A stretch of DNA of 64,000 bases, taken from positions 3,087-67,086 of the forward strand of contig CAVOYZ010000011.1 in NCBI GenBank assembly GCA_963700785.1. Direction: 5' to 3'. Position 1 is the first letter of the stretch. The number at the start of each line of letters is the position of its first letter. Origin of the DNA: CAXMST01 sp963700785 (GTDB lineage: Bacteria; Actinomycetota; Thermoleophilia; Solirubrobacterales; 70-9). The notes under the pieces were generated by a model. That model worked only from the letters and a program-made list of their open reading frames with translations, made no database searches and was not told the origin of the DNA. This document shows positions 10,356 to 17,753 of the stretch, piece after piece. Position numbers and translations under genes: made by a program.

Positions 10356-11586
10356 TCAGACGGGGGACTCCGCCGACCCTCGGCGGGCGGCCTCGCGGTC
10401 GACCAGCCGGACGATGTCGACGGCGAGCTCCGCCACCGCGGCGACCGCCTCGGGCTCGACCGAGTCGGGCCGGTCACCGGGCGTGTGGTGGAACGCGGGG
10501 ACGTACTCGGATCGCTCGCGGGCGGTCAGAGCCAGCGCGGCGTAGCCGTAGGACGAGGCGACCGAGGCGGTCGTCGGCGGGCCGAGCGGCAGCGCCCGCG
10601 GTCCGTCGCCTGAGGCATCGGCCAGGGCCGTCGCGATCTCGATCAGGCCCCGGTCGAGCGGCTGCGGGAGCAGGGGGATCTCGCGGGTGACGAACCGCGG
10701 CGTCCCAACCCCGGCGGAGTCGATGTCGATCAACCAGGTTTCGGCTTCGGTCGAGCCGGTCGCGGTGCCCGCGGATGAACGAGCGCGCGCCCTCGCGAGT
10801 CGACTCGCCCGCCGCGCAGAGCAGCAGGTGCACCTGAACGGCCGCCGGGGGCTCGGCCTCGAGCCGGTCCGTGGCCAGCAGCGCCGCCGCGACGCCGGCG
10901 GTGTTGTCGTTCGCCCCGGGGGACGGGGCGGAGAGCCCGATCTCGCCGAGCATGAAGGCGGCGACGATCAGGATCAGCGTCTGCGGCAGCTGCAGCAGCG
11001 CGACCCACTCCGCGTCGACTCCGGCGAGCCGCAGGCCGAGCGCCGGCAGCAGCAGTGCGATCGACCAGAAGATGACCGAGGCCGGCGCAGTCGGCCCCGG
11101 CCAGAGGCGGCTGAAGGCGCCGAAGGCGCGCCTCACCCAGCGGTCATACGCGGCGCCGGTCAGCGGCGTGTCGTAGTGCGCGCAGAGCAGGACCGTCGGC
11201 CCCGGCTGATCGGGAAGCGGGGGGGAGACCAGGTTCTGGGAGGCCCGCCGGAAGAACAGGCTGCGGAGCAGGTACCAGCGAGCGTTCAGATCGAGGTAGA
11301 GCGAGGCGGCGGCGAGCAGGACCAGGGTGAAGCCGACCGCCGGCATGGCGGTCGCCAGCAGGCTGCCGGCGATCGCGAGCAGGCAGTGGAGCAGGTGGAC
11401 GACGGGCCACTGCGGGTGCACGTAGATCGGTTCGATCGCGGACGGGCGTCCGCGCTCGCGCAGCTCGGCGGCGATCGCGTTCGCCGCCCGCCGCTCCCGG
11501 TCGGTGCCGGTCCGGCCGAGCCCGAGCGAGCAGAGCCGCTCGAAAGTCCGCGCGCCGGCCGTGGAGCTGTTGGAGTCGGCTGCGAT
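10356..11586 (-). CDS. M28-family zinc aminopeptidase with N-terminal membrane segments, one frameshift
   Basis: Zinc peptidase recognised by CAHYDTPLTG (metal His and Asp), GANDNTAGVAAAL (bridging Asp) and AAGESTREGARSF (Glu pair), followed after a frame change near 10745-10765 by TWLIDIDSAGVGTPRF. Hydrophobic stretches lie before and between the first two motifs, so it is probably membrane-bound. Removing one base gives 409 codons. The coding frame extends upstream past a GTG at 11421 through LCSLGLGRTGTDRERRA to an ATC at 11586, seven bases after a TAATCC hexamer; no ATG, GTG or TTG is available in that extension. The hexamer overlaps the stop of the EAL gene. Confidence 0.75.
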
Positions 11587-11596
11587 CCGAGAAGGA

Positions 11597-13259
11597 TTAC
11601 CGAGCGGCCGTCGGGAGGGGTCCGTGGACCGGCTGATGCGCGTGCAGCGGGGCGGGCCTGCCGATGTGGAAGCCCTGCGCGTAGTCGATGCCGATCTCGC
11701 GCAGGCAGTCGAGCGCGGCCTGATCGTCGACGAACTCGCCCACCGCCTTGACGCCGAGCGCCCGCGCCATTCCGACCAGGGCCTTGACGAACAGCTGATC
11801 GGAGGCCGAGTGGGCGATGCCGCGGATGAACTCGCCGTCGATCTTCACCTGATCGAGGGGAAGGTGCTTGAGGTAGTAGAAGGTCCCGAACCCGGCCCCG
11901 AAGTCGTCGAGGGCGAAGCCGACCCCGAGCGCCCGCAGCTCATCGCCGAACGCGGCAGCGTCCTCGATCGAGCCGATCGCGGCGGTCTCGGTCACCTCGA
12001 TGATCAGCCGACCGGGGGCGACCCCGTGGCGGGCAAGCTCCTCGTGCAGGCAGCCCAGCAGCTCCGGCGAGCCGACCGAGCGGCCCGAGGCGTTGACCGC
12101 GATTCGCGGGGCGGCGGGTCCATCGGGCCAGCCGGCCAGCGCTTCGACCGCGGTCCGGATCGCCCAACGGTCGATCATCCCGATCAGCCCCATCCGCTCG
12201 GCGATCGGCACGAACTCGCTCGGTTGGATCAGCTCGCCGCGCTCGTCGATCATCCGCGCGAGCAGCTCGTAGTGACTGATCTGCCCGGTGTTGAGGTCGA
12301 GGATCGGCTGGTAGTGAGCGGTCAGCGCGCCGGACTCGATGCCGGTCCGGATCCGGTCCATGCAGTCGACCGTCGCGAGCGCCTGTTCGCGGCAGACGGC
12401 CTCGCGCTCGATGCACCGGTCTCGGCCCCTCAACTTCGCCTCGCGCAGGGCTGACTCGGCGCTGATCACCGTCTGCTCCCCGGCGAGCTCGCCGTTGCCC
12501 GCGCCGCAGACACCGGCCGAGGCGGTGAGCCTGACGGTCGAGCCGTCGATGCTCCAGCGCTGCGCCCTGATCGCCTCGAGCACCCACTCGCCACGGGCGC
12601 GGAGCTCCGCTTCGGCACCGCTGACGACCAGCGCGAAGCGGTCGGCTTCGAGGCGGGCCGCGAGCTCGCCTTCGCCGGCGCACTCGTCGATCAAGGCGCC
12701 GATCTCGACCAGCAGCCGATCGCCGCACTCACGCCCGAGGCTCTCGTTGATCAGCTCGAAGTGGTCGATGTCGATGACGATCAGTCCAAGCGGGCCGGGC
12801 AAGGAGGCCGTCCTCGATCGCGAGCGCGACCTCGCGGCGACCCGGCAGCTCGCCCTGACCGACTGCGTCCTGGGGGCGAATCGAGAGGCAGACATACAGC
12901 TCGTGCGCGGCTCCGACGGTGCTGACCCGCAGATCGACCGGGGCCTCGCCGGCGCCGCCGATGCGCAGGGCCGGACGCTCCCCGCTCCAGCCCTGGTCAG
13001 CGGTGTCGAGCGGGGGCGAGAAGCGGCGCAGACAGGCGCGCTTGACGACGCTCGAGGCCCCCCGCAGACGCTGCTCGACGGGGACGCGGTGGAGCTCGGT
13101 GCTGCTCGTTCCGAGCAGGCGCTCGGCGGCGGCGTTCGCATAGCGGATCCGGGTGTCCGCTCCGACGACGAGCATCGGGTCGGATGCGCCGGCGGCGACG
13201 GACTGGACGATCTCGGGTACGTTCAGCGGCTCCTGTGAGCCGATTGCGAGGGCTGGCAA
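11597..13259 (-). CDS. PAS-GGDEF(degenerate)-EAL cyclic-di-GMP phosphodiesterase, one frameshift
   Basis: The N-terminal frame (TTG 13259, AGGAG nine bases upstream) encodes a PAS domain, DPMLVVGADTRIRYANAAA. Around 12788-12802 the frame slips by one base and continues as LIVIDIDHFELINESLG, the GGDEF fold, whose signature reads EADRF in place of GGDEF, so cyclase activity is unlikely. The EAL domain keeps ELLARM, VNAS, EVTE, ALDDFGAGF, VKIDGEF and a late GEFVDD, the metal and catalytic positions, so it should hydrolyse c-di-GMP. Corrected length is 553 residues. A candidate c-di-GMP riboswitch precedes it. Confidence 0.85.
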
Positions 13260-13341
13260 GTGACAAATCTCCTGGGTCGATCGCGGTCTTGGTTGCTCGG
13301 TGCGTTCGACTCAGATACTCGGGCGGGCATCCATGCCGCTC

Positions 13342-13404
13342 GGCAGCCTATGCCAGCGTTGCGACCCACGCAACGGCGGGCTTTAGTCCTGCAACGGTTC
13401 TGCC
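13342..13404 (-). ncRNA. Candidate c-di-GMP-I (GEMM-like) riboswitch upstream of the EAL gene
   Basis: Read on the minus strand from 13404. GGCAG at the 5' end pairs with CTGCC at the 3' end. Between them are AACC, GGACTAAAGCCC, a perfect 6-bp hairpin (GTTGCG/CGCAAC) with loop TGGGT, and TGGCATAGG. The order AACC, GGAC-AAAGCC, internal hairpin and GGC-AGG resembles the GEMM aptamer, although GGACGCAAAGCC is replaced by a shorter GGACTAAAGCC. It ends 83 bases before the TTG of a c-di-GMP phosphodiesterase, which supports the identity. A covariance-model search was not possible here. Confidence 0.5.
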
Positions 13405-13430
13405 GCCGGCCTGTTGCCGACCGGGACGGA

Positions 13431-13886
13431 TCAGTTCGGAGGTGCGGTCTCGCCGGGCGAGCCGGAGCGCTCGGTGCTGGCGGCGGCGGCCGCGATCGCC
13501 AGAAAACAACCCAGCACAGCCGCGGCGAACGCGTTCCAGGAAGCCGTCGCGGAGTCAGCGAGCCAGAAGCCGCTGAAGAAGAGCCAGACGGAGATTCCGA
13601 TCACCGCCCAGGCTGCCGCGTATTTCGAAACGACCCCGGCCAGTCCCGCGGCCGAGGCCGCGAGCATAAGGACCCCACACGCAAGCGGATTCCAGCTCGC
13701 GTCACCGGAGCCGTAGTCGAGCACCAAGGGCGAGACCACCAGCCAGAGGCCGAGCAGGATGATCAGACCCTCGGCCGCGAGGTACTCCCGGGCTCCATCG
13801 ATCCGTCCCGTCGCAGGCGGCGCATAGCGCCTTTCCTCGGCGACCGTGCCTTCGTCTTCTGGCGACTGCTCGGTTCGGTTTGCCAT
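13431..13886 (-). CDS. SPW-repeat family small membrane protein
   Basis: 151 residues with four hydrophobic segments. The pair ILLGLWLVVSPLVLDY and a second similar segment VIGISVWLFFSGFWL fit the SPW repeat family of integral membrane proteins of unknown function. The N-terminal 45 residues are charged and Pro-rich. The ATG at 13886 is preceded by AAGGAGG seven bases upstream. It ends 27 bases before the candidate riboswitch, so the EAL gene could be read from its own promoter between them or from read-through. Confidence 0.7.
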   Translation of the reverse strand: MANRTEQSPEDEGTVAEERRYAPPATGRIDGAREYLAAEGLIILLGLWLVVSPLVLDYGSGDASWNPLACGVLMLAASAAGLAGVVSKYAAAWAVIGISVWLFFSGFWLADSATASWNAFAAAVLGCFLAIAAAAASTERSGSPGETAPPN

Positions 13887-14020
13887 CGACTTCCTCCTTG
13901 GCCGGCTACCGGCGACGCCCGCGATCATAGGCATGCGTCCAACCGTGCGCCGCCCGATAGTCACGACTTCGTCGGTCGTAATGCAGGAACCCGAGCCCTC
14001 AAGCCATAACCTCCACGTGG

Positions 14021-14094
14021 GCCCCCGTAGCTCAGCTGGATAGAGCGCCGGCCTTCTAAGCCGGATGTCGCAGGTTCGAATCCTGCCGGGGGTA
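14021..14094 (+). tRNA. tRNA-Arg(TCT)
   Basis: 74-nt cloverleaf: acceptor GCCCCCG against CGGGGGT, D-arm GCTC/GAGC, anticodon loop CTTCTAA with anticodon TCT, T-arm GCAGG-TTCGAAT-CCTGC, discriminator A, no encoded CCA. TAACCT at 14007-14012 is a plausible -10. Its 3' 37 bases plus one are repeated at 16941-16978. Confidence 0.95.
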
Positions 14095-14095
14095 T
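14058..14095 (+). repeat. att-like direct repeat, left copy (inside tRNA-Arg)
   Basis: 38 bp from the anticodon-stem 3' side to one base beyond the discriminator, identical to 16941-16978. The flanking bases differ (T before, C after here; G before, G after at the right copy). Confidence 0.8.
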
Positions 14096-14096
14096 C

Positions 14097-14124
14097 AGAA
14101 ACCCGCGGAGATGCGGGGATTTCT
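14097..14124 (+). terminator. Terminator hairpin after tRNA-Arg
   Basis: AGAAACCCGC and GCGGGGATTTCT can pair around GGAGAT, with a short T-rich end, immediately after the tRNA. Confidence 0.55.
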
Positions 14125-14268
14125 TGTGTCTCGCGGCGGCCAGTGCCGCCAGGGGCTCGTAGTTTCCATAGTTGTTACCACGCTCCGGTCAGTGTGCCGG
14201 GGCGGGGCGGTGAGCCCGCGCGGCCAGGCCGCGCCCGGGCGATGCTCTCGTCGCTCCCGGCGACCGGC

Positions 14269-16242
14269 TCAGCGCTTGACGACCCTGATCTTGCAGCGCT
14301 TCACGCGCTTGTTGCCGAGCTTGTCGACGGCCTTCGCCCTGATCCGCTGCTTGCCCTTGCGCCTGGTCTTGATCCGCTTCTTGCCGCTCGGGTCCTTGCG
14401 GAGGCCGACGCCCTTGTCGGACGCCTTGATCCGGGCGAAGGCCTTCTTCCCGCGCTTGACCTTCTTCGGGCAGCGGAGCTTCAGCTTCGGCTTGGTCTTG
14501 TCGACGGTGACCTTCTTCGAGACCTCCGACCACGGCGTTGTGACCACGAACTCGTCGCGGACCGCGTCCGCTGGGACCGTGGTGCTCGAGCGCGTCCGGT
14601 AGCTCCACTTGCCGTCCTTGGCGCGCTGCTTGCCGGCGAACCGGTAGACCGGGTCGTCGAGCGCGGCGGCGCCGTTGACCCCGTTCCAGGTCTTGCCGCT
14701 GTTCTTCGACTGCTCGAGCTCAAAGGTCGACAGCGGGGCCTCGGTTCCCTGCCACGAGAGCGTGAACTTGCCCTTGTTCTTGCCCTTGCCGGACGTCCGG
14801 GCCGGGACCGTCGGTCGCAGGTTCGGAACCTGCCTGTGCATCTCGACCAGCCTCGGCACGTCCTGGTTGAGGATGAACCCCTGGCTGGCAACCTGTTGCG
14901 CCTTCGCCGTGACCTGCGCCACGTAGTCGGCCCAGTCGTCGTAGCGGGCCAGCAGTGCTTCGTCGCTGAGATCGTCGGTGGAGCCGAGCAGGCCGCAGAA
15001 GGCCGAGAACAGGCCACCGCCCGGCGCGAACGCGTTGATGCCGGTGTTCAGCCGGGCCGGCGTGCTCATCTCGGGCAGCCGGATACCGCCCTGGGCGATC
15101 CCGAGCCCGTCGCGGACGAGCTGGTTGGTGGGATCGGGGGGAGTGGATTGGTACTGACCGCGCGGCGCGATCGGCGGCGCGGCGCCGCCGTTGGCCCAGC
15201 TGACGAGCTGCTCGTAGGCGGAGTTGACGACGAACGGCCACTGCACGCGCGAGAGCGGGTACTCCTCACAGCTCGCCGACAGCGTCAGGCCGAGGTCGCG
15301 CTCGATCGGAGCCTGGAAGTTGTCGAACGCCATACGCGGGAGGTGGGAGCCTCCGGCGACCTCCCAATGCCGGTAGTTGGTGGTGTCCGGCTCCGTCCGC
15401 GGTATCCTGTTCTCGGTCTCGCTCAGGACCCGGATCAGGGGGTCGGCCCCGTCGTCCCGAACCGGGCCGGAGGAAACGGTGATCAGGAACGCATCGACGA
15501 GCTCATGCAGTGGCTGGACCTTGTTGTAGTAGGTGCTGAGCCGACTGCCCGACTGCGACTCGCCGGACGCGATGACGGTGTCCGGCTTGGCGAGCGGCCC
15601 GAGCGGATCGACGCCGCCTCCTCCGTCTAGCAGGGCCTTGATTCCGGCAGCGAAGATCTCGTAGGAGAGGGCGTCGTTGGTGATCGTCTCGCCGCCGCCG
15701 CCGTCGCGCGCGCTGACGTCGAGGTCGCCGTAGCGGGCGGGGTCCCAGCCGCGCAGCGAGTTGACCCCGACGCGCTGCGCGGAGATCGCCACGTACGCAT
15801 AGCCGTTCTCGAGCAGGTACTCGGGGTCGCCAAACCAGTTCGCCTCGAGGTCGAAGGTCGCAGTCACGTTCTGCCACTCGGTCACGACCGTGCCGTTGAA
15901 GTCGGCCGGGTCCGCCGGCCGGCGGACGATCATGCGCGTCTTGTAGGGGAACTTGCCGTCGTTAAGATCGCCGCCGGTGGTGATCTTCGATCCGGTCTGG
16001 TCGATGTCGCCGCTGGTGTCGTAGGTGAAGGCGTCGCCGGAGTAGGTGAACTCCCGCTCGATGTAGCCGTAGGAGCCGAGCGGCTTGTCGGTAGCGGCCC
16101 ACGGGCTCGAGTCGGCAGTCGTCGGCACCGGGCCGACGACCGTCGGCGTCTCCACGTCTCCGATCGCCCCGGCCGCCGGGGTGACCCCGATCGCCACCAA
16201 GGCGGTCAGTCCTGCCAGCAGCGCCGCAATTCTCGTTCCCAC
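14269..16242 (-). CDS. Secreted alpha/beta-hydrolase domain protein with lysine-rich C-terminal tail
   Basis: 657 residues from GTG 16242 (GGAGAGGGTAGGA upstream). A signal peptide (IAALLAGLTALVAIGVTPAAGA) leads to a large hydrolase domain with nucleophile-elbow-like IASGESQSGSRLSTYYN, YAYVAISAQRVGVNSLRGWDP, and late HWEVAGGSHLPRM containing a likely catalytic His. These match the alpha/beta hydrolase domain family of large extracellular hydrolases. After residue 500 there is a beta-sandwich-like stretch and a Lys/Arg-rich end similar in character to the tail of the protein at 17754. It is the only intact gene inside the tRNA-bounded island. Substrate unknown. Confidence 0.8.
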   Translation of the reverse strand: MGTRIAALLAGLTALVAIGVTPAAGAIGDVETPTVVGPVPTTADSSPWAATDKPLGSYGYIEREFTYSGDAFTYDTSGDIDQTGSKITTGGDLNDGKFPYKTRMIVRRPADPADFNGTVVTEWQNVTATFDLEANWFGDPEYLLENGYAYVAISAQRVGVNSLRGWDPARYGDLDVSARDGGGGETITNDALSYEIFAAGIKALLDGGGGVDPLGPLAKPDTVIASGESQSGSRLSTYYNKVQPLHELVDAFLITVSSGPVRDDGADPLIRVLSETENRIPRTEPDTTNYRHWEVAGGSHLPRMAFDNFQAPIERDLGLTLSASCEEYPLSRVQWPFVVNSAYEQLVSWANGGAAPPIAPRGQYQSTPPDPTNQLVRDGLGIAQGGIRLPEMSTPARLNTGINAFAPGGGLFSAFCGLLGSTDDLSDEALLARYDDWADYVAQVTAKAQQVASQGFILNQDVPRLVEMHRQVPNLRPTVPARTSGKGKNKGKFTLSWQGTEAPLSTFELEQSKNSGKTWNGVNGAAALDDPVYRFAGKQRAKDGKWSYRTRSSTTVPADAVRDEFVVTTPWSEVSKKVTVDKTKPKLKLRCPKKVKRGKKAFARIKASDKGVGLRKDPSGKKRIKTRRKGKQRIRAKAVDKLGNKRVKRCKIRVVKR

Positions 16243-16354
16243 GGTTGTCCTACCCTCTCCTAGTTCGGGCGCTCCGCTCGCCGGCTGACCCAGCGACGCT
16301 TCCTGCTCCCGCCACATTCGAACCCCGGCCGATAGTAAACCAGGCCTGCTTCCC

Positions 16355-16825
16355 GGCGAGCGAAATCTGCACCCCCACGCTGTAGTGCGAGACCTGGAAG
16401 AGGATGCCCTCAACCAAGGTCTTGTCGAAATCCACCCAGATGCCCCCGGTTCCGCCCATCGCGTCATCTATGAACTTGCGAAGGCGGTTGTCCTGACCGC
16501 CCTTCTACCGTGAATCGGCAATCACGATGCATGGACAATGAGCACCTTCACCGTGCATGTCGTCGACCTCATTCTGCAGTCGCTGAAGCGCGAAGAGCGT
16601 CGCAGCGTTGTAGATGTCCTGGCCCTCGCGGATGTAGCCCTTCCGCTTGTAGATGTCGTCCTTGAAGACCGACACGCACACGGCTCTAAACCGCCGTGGG
16701 TCGAGGCGCTTGACCAGCTCCTCGATGAACGGATGCCCGCCGGATGGCTGGAGATGTGCTGCGGGACCAGTACCCCGGACGAGATTGCGCCACTTGAGTT
16801 CCTGGTCAAGAGGAAGGCGAGCAGG
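16355..16825 (-). pseudogene. Decayed DUF3800-like gene
   Basis: One minus-strand frame reads LDQELKWRNLV, then FRAVCVSVFKDDIYKRKGYI, IYNAATLFALQRLQNEVDD and CIVIADSR, meets an in-frame TAG (16507-16505), and resumes in the same frame as DNRLRKFIDDAM, VDFDKTLVEG and SHYSVGVQIS. This order matches DUF3800 proteins, which end near a VQIADL motif. The N-terminal part is missing (stop at 16828-16826) and the C-terminus diverges after GVQIS. Lower GC than its neighbours supports foreign origin. DUF3800 genes are frequent in phage and mobile DNA. An overlapping plus-strand frame at 16538-16873 looks non-coding. Confidence 0.65.
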
Positions 16826-16940
16826 CTAGGTGACGTGTCAGTCATCCAGCAGTCATTACGCGGTCTGCCTTAGAGGGCCTTAGGCGAGCGCAGCGGACCT
16901 GAGAACAGCGGAGAACCCCTCGGCCATCACGGTTCGCGGG

Positions 16941-16978
16941 AAGCCGGATGTCGCAGGTTCGAATCCTGCCGGGGGTAT
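16941..16978 (+). repeat. att-like direct repeat, right copy (tRNA-Arg 3' fragment)
   Basis: Exact duplicate of the tRNA-Arg 3' half without the 5' half, so not a functional tRNA. Marks the right edge of the island. Confidence 0.8.
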
Positions 16979-17134
16979 GTGAGCCCCACCTTTTCCAGAG
17001 GCCAGCCGGTCCCCTCGACCATGCCTGCATGGAAGTCCTTGTTGCGCGATCTGCTGCCCCGCGTAGCCGATCTCGCACAGGGCCCGAGCCCTCGGTTACG
17101 TCACTCTCCGCCTCGCCCGGGTACGCTGCGAGCC

Positions 17135-17194
17135 GTGGCCATCATCGGACCCAGCCCGAAGCGGAGCTCTCCCGGGAACGAGGGGGGAGCATGA
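17135..17194 (+). CDS. Short leaderless ORF (19 aa) coupled to a membrane protein
   Basis: TACGCT (17122-17127) is followed by a seven-base spacer and GTG 17135. The 19-codon frame ends in TGA overlapping the next gene's ATG as ATGA. Its sequence (VAIIGPSPKRSS onward) is not recognised. The arrangement suggests a leader peptide whose translation delivers ribosomes to the next start. Inference from spacing only. Confidence 0.35.
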   Translation: MAIIGPSPKRSSPGNEGGA

Positions 17195-17325
17195 GCCGCG
17201 GCAACATGGTGGCGCTGGGCATCGTGATCGTGCTCGTCGCCGTGTTTGCCGGTGCCTTCATCCACCCGCTGTTGTTCTTGATCGGCCTTTCGGTCCTCTT
17301 TGTCGCATTCTTCGCGGATTGGTAG
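17191..17325 (+). CDS. Small membrane protein (44 aa)
   Basis: ATG at 17191 preceded by GAGGGGGGAGC. After five polar residues the chain is almost entirely hydrophobic (VALGIVIVLVAVFAGAFIHP, then LLFLIGLSVLFVAFF), giving two membrane segments and a polar end. No family recognised. Located between the island edge and tRNA-His; overlaps the short leader ORF by four bases. Confidence 0.55.
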   Translation: MSRGNMVALGIVIVLVAVFAGAFIHPLLFLIGLSVLFVAFFADW

Positions 17326-17490
17326 AGGGACCGGCGCCCGGACCACTCAGCCATAGCGGGCTGTCGCCCTCGTCGGCTCAAGCGCTGGCGCGCGTTCCAC
17401 CTTCCGCGTCCCTGTTTCTGCTTGGTTCCACCGCCGCTGATCGACTGTCTCGCCGGCCGGGCCGATCGGCGCTAGATTCCCTGCTCTCGC

Positions 17491-17564
17491 GGTGGGCGTA
17501 GCTCAGTTGGTAGAGCTCCTGGTTGTGGTCCAGGTGGTCGCGGGTTCGAGTCCCGTCGCTCACC
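17491..17564 (+). tRNA. tRNA-His(GTG)
   Basis: Eight-pair acceptor including the His-specific G-1:C73 (GGTGGGCG with CGCTCACC), D-arm GCTC/GAGC, anticodon GTG in TTGTGGT, T-arm GCGGG-TTCGAGT-CCCGT, no encoded CCA. A TAGATT -10 lies at 17473-17478. Confidence 0.95.
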
Positions 17565-17753
17565 TCTCACGGAATCGCATGAGTGAGGCAAGGCGATTGG
17601 CGGGCACAGCGGTCCTGGTCCCGCTTGGGTCCGTTTCGGGCGGCCGAGTGCCCGCTCGAGGGCTGTAGTGCATAACCCCCCCGGTAGGCTCTCCTCAGCA
17701 CGACCGGGGAGCACAGGCCCCCGTCTCCCTAGCAGTCAGGTAAGGAGAACGCG

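Larger units (their letters stand above)
14058..16978. mobile_element. 2.9-kb tRNA-Arg-bounded island (integrase-less element or remnant)
   Basis: A perfect 38-bp direct repeat of the tRNA-Arg 3' half bounds this segment: 14058-14095 within the intact tRNA and 16941-16978 as an isolated copy. This is the footprint expected of integration by a tyrosine recombinase at a tRNA 3' end. Between the copies are one secreted alpha/beta hydrolase gene and a decayed DUF3800 gene. No integrase, excisionase or replication gene is visible, so the element is either a remnant or was mobilised in trans. Confidence 0.7.

Noticed and set aside
16538..16873. 111-codon plus-strand ORF in the island
   Set aside because: The opposite strand carries recognisable DUF3800 sequence across the same bases; this frame has no family match.
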